DNA of 6,296 bases from DATGMB01 sp035293845 (GTDB lineage Bacteria; Acidobacteriota; Terriglobia; Bryobacterales; Bryobacteraceae): contig DATGMB010000102.1 in the NCBI GenBank assembly GCA_035293845.1, positions 1-6,296 of the forward strand. Direction: 5' to 3'. Positions 1 through 6,070 of this stretch are shown piece after piece. The number at the start of each line of letters is the position of its first letter. The first letter of the stretch is position 1. The notes below the pieces were generated by a model. That model did no database searches and had not been told where the DNA came from. It saw only the letters and a program-made list of their open reading frames with translations. The translations under genes and the position numbers were made by a program.

Positions 1-1008
1 CGCGAAGTTCCCGAGCCGCTCGGCCAACGCCACATAGGGACCGAGCGCACGGTATTGTTCCGGCGTCAGCGCCGGCATATTCACGGCGTGGATCGCTACG
101 CCGCTCGTAAGGTACTCCACGACCTGTTCGGCGATGCGCACACCGACGATCTCCTGCGCCTCCCCGGTGGAGCCACCGATGTGCGGCGTGGCGAGCACGG
201 CTTCCGAGGCGAACAGCGGATGTCCGGCCGGCACCGGCTCACAGGCGAAGACGTCGAGCGCCGCGTCCGCGACTTTGCCGCAGGCGATCGCCTCCGCCAG
301 CGCGCATTCATCCACCAGCTCGCCGCGCGCGCAGTTCACGATGCGCACCCCATCTTTCATGCGCGCGAACGCCGCGCGGGAAAGCATCCCGTGCGTCTCC
401 GGCGTCAGTGCCACGTGCAGGCTGATGTAGTCGCTCGCAGCGTAGAGCGCATCCAGACTCACCGCCTCGACCCCGAGATCGCTTGCCAGCTTCGAGGTGA
501 CGTAAGGATCGTGCGCCAGCACCCGCATCTCGAAGGCGCGGGCGCGGCGCACCACCTCCCGGCCGATGCTGCCCAGCCCCACGATCCCGAGCGTCTTTCC
601 CCGCAGCTCGTTGCCCAGAAATTTTTTCTTTTCCCACCGGCCGGCGCGGGTCGAAACATTCGCCTGCGGAATGTGCCGCGCCATTGCCAGCATCAGGGCC
701 AGGGTGTGCTCGGCGACCGAAACCGCGTTGCCGCCCGGCGTGTTCATGACCAGCACACCGGCCTCGGTGGCGGCGTCGAGATCCACGTTATCCACGCCCA
801 CCCCGGCGCGGCCGATCACGCGCAGCCGCGGCGCCTGCGCCAGTACCTCGCGCGTCACCTGCACGGCGCTGCGGACCAGCAGAGCGTCCGCCCCGGCCAG
901 ATGCGCGGCGTACTCCTTCGGGCTGGAGACGATCACGTTCCAGCCCGGCTGCGCGCGCAACAGATCCAGGCCCGCTTGCGCCAGAGGTTCAGCGACGAGG
1001 ATATTCAT
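1..1008 (-). CDS. serA: D-3-phosphoglycerate dehydrogenase, C-terminus cut by window edge
   Basis: It catalyses the first committed step of cytosolic serine synthesis, the NAD-dependent oxidation of 3-phosphoglycerate to 3-phosphohydroxypyruvate. I translated 336 residues from the ATG at 1008; the frame stays open to base 1. Visible signatures are a substrate-side RSA motif near residue 46, GRAGVGVDN (66-74), the Rossmann GLGSIG (144-149) with the ribose-binding acidic residue D167 in AHDPY, and the catalytic set R228 (NCARGE), E257 (FACEP) and H276 (TPHIGGST). After the catalytic domain comes AVNMPALTPEQ (from about residue 308) and PYVALAERLG, typical of the long SerA type with an intervening domain and a C-terminal ACT domain (roughly 520-530 residues), so about 190 residues should lie outside the window. 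The start is 3 bases past the upstream aminotransferase stop and has no strong Shine-Dalgarno, suggesting translational coupling. No frameshift is seen and the key residues are intact. Confidence 0.96.
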   Translation of the reverse strand, partial: MNILVAEPLAQAGLDLLRAQPGWNVIVSSPKEYAAHLAGADALLVRSAVQVTREVLAQAPRLRVIGRAGVGVDNVDLDAATEAGVLVMNTPGGNAVSVAEHTLALMLAMARHIPQANVSTRAGRWEKKKFLGNELRGKTLGIVGLGSIGREVVRRARAFEMRVLAHDPYVTSKLASDLGVEAVSLDALYAASDYISLHVALTPETHGMLSRAAFARMKDGVRIVNCARGELVDECALAEAIACGKVADAALDVFACEPVPAGHPLFASEAVLATPHIGGSTGEAQEIVGVRIAEQVVEYLTSGVAIHAVNMPALTPEQYRALGPYVALAERLGNFA

Positions 1009-1011
1009 GGC

Positions 1012-2193
1012 TCATTCGCGCGCATTCGTCGCCATTTCCCGAATGCCCGCCGCCGCAGCGTACACTTCCTGCACGGCGGCCACGCCCGCGCCATAGGAGA
1101 CGCGGTGGCCGTTGGCGTTCAGAATGATCTCCAGCCCGGCGACCACCGCGAACAGGTCGGCGAAGTCGAAGTACCCGAGATGCGCGATGCGGAAAATCCT
1201 GCCCTTCATCGAGCCCTGGCCGTTGGCGATTACCGCGCCAAAGCGGCTGCGGAACTCCTTGACGATCACGCCCGAATCGATCCCCTCCGGCGCCGTGATT
1301 GCGGTCACCGCGGCTCCGGGCGACGCCGCCGAAAACAGCTCGAGATCGAGCGCCTCGGCCGCCGCGCGCGTCGCGCGGGCCAGAAGCTGCGCGTTCTCGA
1401 TCAGCTTCGCCATGCCGATCTCCTTCACGTACCGCAGCGCCTCGGCCATCGCCAGGATAACCGAGGTGGCCGGCGTCCAGCTCGATTCCCCCGCCTCGCC
1501 GCTCTTCTTTTCCTTTTTGAAATTGAAGTAATAGTGCGGCAGCGTGGCGCGCTCCGCCAGCTTCCAGGCCTTCTGGCTGATCGAAAGGAAGGCGAGGCCC
1601 GGCGGCACCATGAACGCCTTCTGCGATCCGCCGATCACCACGTCCAGGCCCCATTCATCGATGTTCAGCGGCATGGTGCCGAGGCCGGTGATGGCGTCCA
1701 CCACCAGAATCGCATCGCTCTTCGCGACGGCATCTGCAATGGCGGCCACGTCATGCGCCGCGCCGGTTGAAGTCTCGGAAGCCTGTAAAAACACGCCCTT
1801 TGCCGCCGGCACGCGCGCCAGCGCGTCGCGCACCGCGGCCGGGCTGACCGCCTGGCCGTAAGGCACCGTGAGCACGGTCGCGTTCAGGCCGTACGCCTTG
1901 ACAATTTCCGCCCAGCGCTCGCCGAACTTCCCGGCCACGCAGACGATCACCGGATCGCCCGGCGAGAACAGATTCGACACGGTCCCATCCATCGCGCCTG
2001 TGCCGGAGGCCGCGAACATCAGGACATCGTTGGCCGTGCCCATCACCTCTTTGAGGTCCGCCAGGCACTGCCGGTAGGCTTTGCGGAAATCCTCCGTGCG
2101 GTGGTGGACATCGGAAGCCATCATCGCGTGCAGCGCGGGCGGATAGAGCGGCGTCGGGCCGGGGGTGAGCAATCGTTGTTTGCGGATATACAT
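1012..2193 (-). CDS. Class V PLP-dependent aminotransferase (alanine-glyoxylate / serine-pyruvate / phosphoserine type)
   Basis: This 393-residue cytosolic transaminase belongs to fold type I, class V. Visible features are the N-terminal LLTPGPTPL (8-16), the cofactor phosphate-binding loop SGTGAMDG (63-70), the aspartate of VVDAITGLG (D166) that contacts the pyridine nitrogen, and the Schiff-base lysine K192 in GGSQKAFMVPPG. YYFNFKKEKKS followed by SSWTPATS (about 221-244) and a carboxylate-binding arginine in FRIAHLGYFD (R335) follow. Length and motif order match the alanine-glyoxylate/serine-pyruvate subgroup. Exact substrate cannot be read from sequence. Being immediately upstream of serA, with a 3-base gap and the same reading frame, points to use of 3-phosphohydroxypyruvate as acceptor, in place of classical SerC, also a class V enzyme but of a different subgroup. 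The ATG at 2193 has a GAAGGG ribosome site (2205-2210) 11 bases upstream, somewhat distant. An alternative is a glyoxylate- or pyruvate-linked transaminase. Confidence 0.93.
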   Translation of the reverse strand: MYIRKQRLLTPGPTPLYPPALHAMMASDVHHRTEDFRKAYRQCLADLKEVMGTANDVLMFAASGTGAMDGTVSNLFSPGDPVIVCVAGKFGERWAEIVKAYGLNATVLTVPYGQAVSPAAVRDALARVPAAKGVFLQASETSTGAAHDVAAIADAVAKSDAILVVDAITGLGTMPLNIDEWGLDVVIGGSQKAFMVPPGLAFLSISQKAWKLAERATLPHYYFNFKKEKKSGEAGESSWTPATSVILAMAEALRYVKEIGMAKLIENAQLLARATRAAAEALDLELFSAASPGAAVTAITAPEGIDSGVIVKEFRSRFGAVIANGQGSMKGRIFRIAHLGYFDFADLFAVVAGLEIILNANGHRVSYGAGVAAVQEVYAAAAGIREMATNARE

Positions 2194-2273
2194 GGTCGGA
2201 CTTGCCCTTCAGAATATCAGAGAGGGCACGTTCCCGAACCCATGCGGGCCGGGCGAAGGCGTCGCCCGCGGAA
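2194..2273 (-). other. Intergenic gap between PEP-CTERM gene and aminotransferase gene
   Basis: These 80 bases separate the stop of the PEP-CTERM gene from the aminotransferase start. Reading on the minus strand, a GC hairpin (2250-2268) comes first, then a region with a weak -10-like TATTCT about 20 bases before the aminotransferase ATG, and then the GAAGGG ribosome site. No convincing -35 is present. The gap is therefore compatible with either read-through or a separate serine-operon promoter, and the sequence does not decide between them. Confidence 0.4.
2250..2268 (-). terminator. Short GC-rich hairpin just after the PEP-CTERM gene stop
   Basis: A perfect 7-bp inverted repeat pairs CGGGCGA (2250-2256) with TCGCCCG (2262-2268) around a 5-base loop. 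It begins 5 bases downstream of the TGA at 2274-2276. No T-tract follows on the minus-strand transcript, so it is not a canonical intrinsic terminator. It could instead protect the mRNA 3' end or be incidental in GC-rich DNA. Confidence 0.35.
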
Positions 2274-2939
2274 TCAGTGGCGCCGCGCGGAACGGTCCCG
2301 CCGCGACATCCACCCCAACAGGGCTACAGCACTCAGCACGAAGAACAGCGCTGCCGGTTCGGGCGTTTCGAAAAATGTGCCGTTCACCTTGCCGGTAATG
2401 ACTTCCAACCCGTCCCTGAGGACAAAGCTCGTGTTCCCCGTGCCTCCGCCGACTACACCCGAGACCGTGTAATTGGCGATCCCGCCGGCCGGGTCCTGGA
2501 ATTGGTAGCTCGCGCTATATCTCACCGTTTCGCCGGTCGCCACCGTCGTCTTCAGGTCGATGCTGCCGGGTATGTAGCGGAAGTATTCGAAGGTGGCGGA
2601 TGGCGGATTCGCCGGATCCACGTACGGAAGATACAAATTGGCGAAGAAATCGTCCGCCGCCGGATCGCTCGGCTTATATTCCGCGGACGTTCCGACCGGC
2701 GCCGTGGGGTCGAGGGCGGCGACGGGGAACGCCTCGATCGACGAGTAGGCCACACCGGTCGTGCCCTGGAAAAACCACTGGCCCGCTACCACCGCCATAG
2801 TAAACGCTCCCAAAGATGTGCCGTTGTATACAACGTTGCCGCGGGCGGCAACCCACTCCAGGTCCCAGTAAGTACCGGCATGGGAGAGAGCGGAAGAGAA
2901 GAAAAGGAGGAGAAGGACGGGTAAGAATCTGTTGACCAT
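2274..2939 (-). CDS. Secreted PEP-CTERM sorting-domain protein of unknown function
   Basis: This 221-residue protein has an N-terminal signal peptide (about residues 1-21, hydrophobic LPVLLLLFF core, probable cleavage after SHA). Its C-terminus is a complete PEP-CTERM tripartite signal: the PEP motif at 193-195, a hydrophobic segment (about 197-211) and a basic tail (RRDRSARRH, 213-221). Proteins with this tail are exported by Sec and then processed by an exosortase at the inner membrane, typically in exopolysaccharide-producing Gram-negatives. The body (22-190) resembles no domain I can name. It is rich in Thr, Ser, Gly and aromatic residues, has no cysteine, and reads like a beta-rich extracellular domain. 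No exosortase gene is in the window, so the processing enzyme must be elsewhere. The ATG at 2939 has a GGGGG run 9 bases upstream as a poor ribosome site. The gene is divergent from the large receptor gene and 80 bases upstream of the aminotransferase gene. Confidence 0.9.
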   Translation of the reverse strand: MVNRFLPVLLLLFFSSALSHAGTYWDLEWVAARGNVVYNGTSLGAFTMAVVAGQWFFQGTTGVAYSSIEAFPVAALDPTAPVGTSAEYKPSDPAADDFFANLYLPYVDPANPPSATFEYFRYIPGSIDLKTTVATGETVRYSASYQFQDPAGGIANYTVSGVVGGGTGNTSFVLRDGLEVITGKVNGTFFETPEPAALFFVLSAVALLGWMSRRDRSARRH

Positions 2940-2957
2940 GACCGGGAACCCCCGTAT

Positions 2958-2987
2958 CTTTTAGCACATTCGGACCGTGCGGCGCAA
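2958..2987 (-). promoter_or_regulatory. Weak candidate promoter for the PEP-CTERM gene
   Basis: On the minus strand TTGCGC (2982-2987) and TAAAAG (2958-2963) are 18 bases apart, loosely resembling sigma-70 -35 and -10 boxes (3/6 and 4/6 matches). It would give a leader of only about a dozen bases. This is the best candidate in the stretch but weak evidence. Confidence 0.2.
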
Positions 2988-3029
2988 CTAGGAGCTACGC
3001 GGAGCGGGTGATCTGGCCACCAGTCGTTA

Positions 3030-3035
3030 TATACT
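3030..3035 (+). promoter_or_regulatory. Candidate -10 box of the receptor gene
   Basis: TATACT lies in the only A/T island of the proximal upstream region (TTATATACT, 3027-3035). It matches the sigma-70 -10 consensus at five of six positions. No good -35 is found at 16-18 bases upstream (GGTGAT-like sequence), so an activator or an alternative sigma factor may be involved. It predicts transcription starting near 3041-3043 and a leader of about 80 bases. Confidence 0.4.
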
Positions 3036-3045
3036 CTCCGCAATT

Positions 3046-3087
3046 CCCGGAGGCCGCGCGCCCCGGTTGCGGGGCCGCCTCTCCGGG
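3046..3087 (+). promoter_or_regulatory. Leader stem-loop I (nested inverted repeat) upstream of the receptor gene
   Basis: CCCGGAG (3046-3052) is perfectly complementary to CTCCGGG (3081-3087). Nested inside, GCCCCG (3060-3065) pairs with CGGGGC (3070-3075) around a GTTG loop. An alternative register pairs AGGC (3051-3054) with GCCT (3077-3080). With the predicted start near 3042, this structure would begin almost at the 5' end of the mRNA. The function is unknown: it could be an mRNA-stabilising 5' hairpin, a regulatory leader or an operator. Confidence 0.5.
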
Positions 3088-3088
3088 C

Positions 3089-3112
3089 GAGCGGATCTCA
3101 GCCGATCCGCTC
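3089..3112 (+). promoter_or_regulatory. Leader stem-loop II: perfect 9-bp inverted repeat abutting the ribosome binding site
   Basis: GAGCGGATC (3089-3097) and GATCCGCTC (3104-3112) form a perfect 9-bp stem with a 6-base loop TCAGCC. The stem ends at 3112 and the AGGAGG ribosome site starts at 3113, with no base between. As RNA it could hold the ribosome site open or gate it; as DNA it could be a dimeric repressor's operator. A plain intrinsic terminator is unlikely, since no T-run follows and the gene starts immediately after. Confidence 0.6.
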
Positions 3113-3118
3113 AGGAGG
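3113..3118 (+). promoter_or_regulatory. Strong Shine-Dalgarno that decides the receptor start
   Basis: AGGAGG is followed by GG and then two ATG codons in tandem, at 3121 and 3124. Spacing is 2 bases to the first ATG and 5 to the second, so 3124 is the better start. An in-frame TTG at 3067 would put 19 polar residues before the signal peptide and would place the hairpins inside the coding region, so I reject it. Confidence 0.85.
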
Positions 3119-3123
3119 GGATG

Positions 3124-6015
3124 ATGCGCTACGTCGTTTTCGCATCCGGGGTGCTCTTCGTTTACTCCGCCTGCTTCGCGCAGCTCGCGCAGAATACCGG
3201 CGCCGTGGCCGGCACCGTAACCGATGCTTCCGGCGCGGCCGTGCCCGGAGCGCGCGTTACGGCCACCAGTCCCGCGCTGCAGGGCCAGATCAGTTACTTC
3301 ACCAATGACCAGGGCGCCTACCGCTTCCCGTCGCTGCCCATTGGGGTCTACAAGCTCACCTATGAAGCCCCCGGCTTCGCCGTCCTCGTTCGCGACGGCA
3401 TCGACGTCCGCCTCGACTTCACCGACGTGATCAACGTCCAGATTGTGCCCGCCGACCAGAAACAGACCATTGTCGTGACCGGCGAAACTCCGCTGGTCGA
3501 TACCCTGAGCTCCAACGTGCAGGGCGGCTTCAATCAGCAGCAGCTCACCGATGTGCCCAACGGCCGCGATATGTGGAACATCATCGGCCTTACCGCGGGC
3601 ATGACCGTCGCGACCTTGGACGTCGGCGGCTCCGCCGTGGGCAACCAGACCGCGTACACGTCCTTCGGATACGGCGGCCAGAACCGCGTCATGATCGACG
3701 GGATCAACACCTCCGAAGGCCAAAGCGGCGCCGGCTTCTACTTCGATTACGGCTCCTTCTCCGAATTTACCGTCGGCACCGCCGGCAACGACGCCGGCAT
3801 GCCCGTCCCCGGCAATCAGATCAACGCCGTGATCCGGACCGGCGGCAACCAGTTCCACGGCGAGTTCTACCAGGATTACGAAAACCCATCGTTCCAGGGC
3901 CACAACATCAGCGACCTGCAGTTGCACCAGGGCGCGGGCGTCGGCACGCGCATCGATACCTACCACGACACCAACGGCAATCTCGGCGGCCCGATCAGGA
4001 GGGATCGGATCTGGTTTTTCACTTCGATCCGCAGCCAGGTTTCTGCCTACGGCGTCGTCGGCTTCCCCGTCGAAAAGCCCGGCTCGCAGCCTTTCTACGC
4101 CAAGGACCAGAACGCCACCTACAAGATCTCCGGCCAGATCAACCCCAAGCACCGCCTCTCGCATTACATCCAGTGGAACCCCATCCTGAAGCCGTGGCGC
4201 GGCGCCTCCAGCACCAACTATCTCGATTCGGTCTACTACCAGAAAGCCGTCGCGTGGGTCGGCAACGTCCAGTACACCGGTGCTATCACGCCGAAGTTGT
4301 TTGTGAACGTCCTGCTCGGCACCTGGGGCTACAACTTCCCGCAGGTGCCCTATCCCGGCCCCAACGGCAAGCTCGCCATCCGCCAGACCGAGCTCGCCTC
4401 CGGCAACGTCGCCGGCTCCTATCCGGAAGTCCGCTCCGATCCCCGCCGCTACCAGTTCGAGCCGACCGGCAGCTACTTCCTCGACCGCTTCCTCGGCCTC
4501 AACCACCAGCTCAAGTTCGGCTGGATCACCGAGCGCGAAACCGAGGACAACGAGCAGTACGGGCCGCTCGGCGAAGTCGCCTTCACCTACAACAGCGCGC
4601 CCGGAGCGCCCGATTTCACCACTCCCTACCAGGCGACGATCTACAACGAGCCCTTCACGGAGTGGAGCCTGACCATGCACCAAGGCGCCTATCTCCAGGA
4701 TCAGGTGAAGGCCACCCGCCGCCTCACGCTCAACCTCGGTGTCCGCTGGGACTACTACCGCTCCTTTTACTTCACCGAGCACCTCCGGTCCGATTGCACC
4801 TACTGCGGCTTTTTTTACGCCGGCCAGCCGCTCCCCAACGGCTACTCCATACCCGCCACTCCGTACGCCAACGGCACCATTCCCGGGAACTCCAACGTGC
4901 TGCGATACCCGTTCCTCATCGCCCCGCGCCTCGGCGCCGCATGGGACCTTACCGGCAAAGGCAAGACCGTCCTCAAGCTCAACTACGGCTACTACTACAG
5001 CTACAACTCCACGACCATCGTCAACGCCGTGAACGGTCTTCAGGCCACCACGTACACCTTTAAGTGGAACGACCCGAACAATGCCCCGTTCGATCCCACT
5101 CAGCTCGGCGCATTCGTCTCGAACTCCGGCGGCGTGACTTCCGGCGTTCAGCCGCATATCAAAGCGCCGCGCTTCGACGACATGGGCATCGTTCTCCAGC
5201 ACCAGTTGTCGAACAGCCTCTCCATCGAGGCCGGCTTCATCTTTCGCGAGCTGCACCACGATTGGCAGCGCGTCGATATCGCTCGCGTCAATAGCCTCTA
5301 CACCGTTCCCGTCACCGTGAACGTGCCGGGCCCCAATGACGGCGTCAACGGCGATAACTCCGGCGCCCGGCAGCTCACTCTCTGGGATATCCCGAAAAGC
5401 CAGTTGGTCCCGAGCGTCCTGCAATACCAGACGCCGCCCGGCAATAACAGCATGTTCCGTAACTGGGAGCTCACCGTGAACAAGCGCATGTCGGGCCACT
5501 TCATGTTCGTCGGCAGCTTCTACTGGACCTCCTCCAGCTATCCGAACGGCGGCATCGCGACCAACATCAATACCGCGATCAACAACAAGGTCTCCGTCAC
5601 CACCTGGACTTCCCACGTCACCGGCACCTACCAAGGCCCGTGGGGGATTCGCATCTCGCCGGTCGCCCGAATGCAGTCCGGGACGCCGCTCGGCCGCACC
5701 TACAACGTCACCGGCCTCGCCTCGGGCACGCTGAATCTCCAGGTCGATCCCATCGGCATGTATCGGTCGCAGGATCTGTTCGTCTTCGACACCCGGATCG
5801 AAAAGCAGTTCCACATCCGGGAGCGTGCCCGCGTGAACCTCGATTTCGACGCGTTCAACATCTTCAACTCGAATGCCGATAACGCGCAGTCCTCCGCCAC
5901 CGGGGTCAAGAGCGTGGTCATCGACGGCGCCAGGTACCAATACCCGACCTTCCTTTCGGCGACCACGATCCTGCCCCCGCGCGTCTTCCGCCTCGGGGTC
6001 CGCTTCCTGTTTTAG
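3124..6015 (+). CDS. TonB-dependent outer-membrane receptor with N-terminal carboxypeptidase-regulatory-like domain
   Basis: This 963-residue outer-membrane transporter (Oar-like type) should import a large substrate using TonB/ExbB/ExbD energy; the ligand cannot be told from sequence. A signal peptide (1-19) probably ends at CFA before Q20. Next comes a carboxypeptidase-regulatory-like beta-sandwich (about 24-108: GAVAGTVTDASGAAVPGARV, then GAYRFPSLPIGVYKL). A VVTGETPLVDT segment (117-127) leads into the plug (to about 240, with NRVMIDGINTS at 187-196). A long 22-strand-type barrel follows, with the family's late NVDFxxFNxFN-like strand (LDFDAFNIFNSNA, about 905-917) and the terminal VFRLGVRFLF, whose final Phe serves as the outer-membrane insertion signal. 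No STN signalling domain precedes the plug, so FecA-style signalling is not expected. The only cysteines of the mature protein form CTYC (558-561), probably in a surface loop. The gene appears intact. The stop is TAG. Confidence 0.95.
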   Translation: MRYVVFASGVLFVYSACFAQLAQNTGAVAGTVTDASGAAVPGARVTATSPALQGQISYFTNDQGAYRFPSLPIGVYKLTYEAPGFAVLVRDGIDVRLDFTDVINVQIVPADQKQTIVVTGETPLVDTLSSNVQGGFNQQQLTDVPNGRDMWNIIGLTAGMTVATLDVGGSAVGNQTAYTSFGYGGQNRVMIDGINTSEGQSGAGFYFDYGSFSEFTVGTAGNDAGMPVPGNQINAVIRTGGNQFHGEFYQDYENPSFQGHNISDLQLHQGAGVGTRIDTYHDTNGNLGGPIRRDRIWFFTSIRSQVSAYGVVGFPVEKPGSQPFYAKDQNATYKISGQINPKHRLSHYIQWNPILKPWRGASSTNYLDSVYYQKAVAWVGNVQYTGAITPKLFVNVLLGTWGYNFPQVPYPGPNGKLAIRQTELASGNVAGSYPEVRSDPRRYQFEPTGSYFLDRFLGLNHQLKFGWITERETEDNEQYGPLGEVAFTYNSAPGAPDFTTPYQATIYNEPFTEWSLTMHQGAYLQDQVKATRRLTLNLGVRWDYYRSFYFTEHLRSDCTYCGFFYAGQPLPNGYSIPATPYANGTIPGNSNVLRYPFLIAPRLGAAWDLTGKGKTVLKLNYGYYYSYNSTTIVNAVNGLQATTYTFKWNDPNNAPFDPTQLGAFVSNSGGVTSGVQPHIKAPRFDDMGIVLQHQLSNSLSIEAGFIFRELHHDWQRVDIARVNSLYTVPVTVNVPGPNDGVNGDNSGARQLTLWDIPKSQLVPSVLQYQTPPGNNSMFRNWELTVNKRMSGHFMFVGSFYWTSSSYPNGGIATNINTAINNKVSVTTWTSHVTGTYQGPWGIRISPVARMQSGTPLGRTYNVTGLASGTLNLQVDPIGMYRSQDLFVFDTRIEKQFHIRERARVNLDFDAFNIFNSNADNAQSSATGVKSVVIDGARYQYPTFLSATTILPPRVFRLGVRFLF

Positions 6016-6031
6016 TTGGTCGAGCCGGCTG

Positions 6032-6058
6032 CCGGCCAGGGCCGCCGGCCTGGACCGG
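6032..6058. terminator. GC-rich hairpin between convergent receptor genes
   Basis: CCGG-CCAGG-(G)-CC (6032-6043) pairs with GG-CCTGG-(A)-CCGG (6047-6058) around a GCC loop, giving about 11 base pairs with two single-base bulges. It sits in the 55-base gap between the two convergent stops. Neither strand has a proper T-tract after it, so an intrinsic terminator is only likely in a loose sense. It could act bidirectionally or simply protect the 3' ends. Confidence 0.45.
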
Positions 6059-6070
6059 AACCGAGCTCTT

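Larger units (their letters stand above)
2940..3123. promoter_or_regulatory. Divergent intergenic region between PEP-CTERM gene and receptor gene
   Basis: This 184-base gap must hold the signals for both divergent genes. The half nearer the PEP-CTERM gene has a short A/T stretch (2954-2970). The centre has a second A/T island (3027-3035) facing the receptor gene, and the last 80 bases are very GC-rich and full of inverted repeats. I find no small ORF with a ribosome site and no tRNA. Confidence 0.7.

Noticed and set aside
55..1770. A 571-codon open frame on the plus strand opposite serA and the aminotransferase gene.
   Set aside because: serA and the aminotransferase gene share one frame, and this frame is its exact in-phase complement. 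The product is an Arg/His/Ala-rich string with no family features.
2244..2269. An alternative pairing GCGGGC (2244-2249) with GCCCGC (2264-2269) after the PEP-CTERM gene.
   Set aside because: It has a longer loop and a shorter stem than the overlapping 7-bp hairpin at 2250-2268, which is preferred.
2964..2980. A GCAC...GTGC inverted repeat near the PEP-CTERM promoter region.
   Set aside because: The stem is only 4 bp with a 9-base gap, well within chance expectation.
3015..3269. The 11-base string GGCCACCAGTC occurs both upstream of the receptor gene (about 3015) and inside it (about 3259).
   Set aside because: There are only two copies, one inside coding sequence, with no extended similarity around them. 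This looks like coincidence.
4810..4816. A run of seven T inside the receptor gene as a possible phase-variation or slippage site.
   Set aside because: It is short, encodes in-frame Phe-Phe-Tyr in a plausible loop, and the gene is intact. A single seven-base run is weak evidence for switching.
3573..5063. A 496-codon plus-strand frame inside the receptor gene.
   Set aside because: It is an alternate-frame shadow in GC-rich sequence, with an extremely Arg/Pro/His-rich product and no ribosome site. The receptor frame has coherent domains throughout.
2995..5940. A 981-codon open frame on the minus strand covering nearly the whole receptor gene.
   Set aside because: Its codons are exact reverse complements of the receptor's codons, so it stays open simply because the receptor gene there uses no TTA, CTA or TCA codon. 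The product is a low-complexity Val/Gly/Ala/Asp/Glu-rich string with no domain, while the plus-strand protein is a clear family member.
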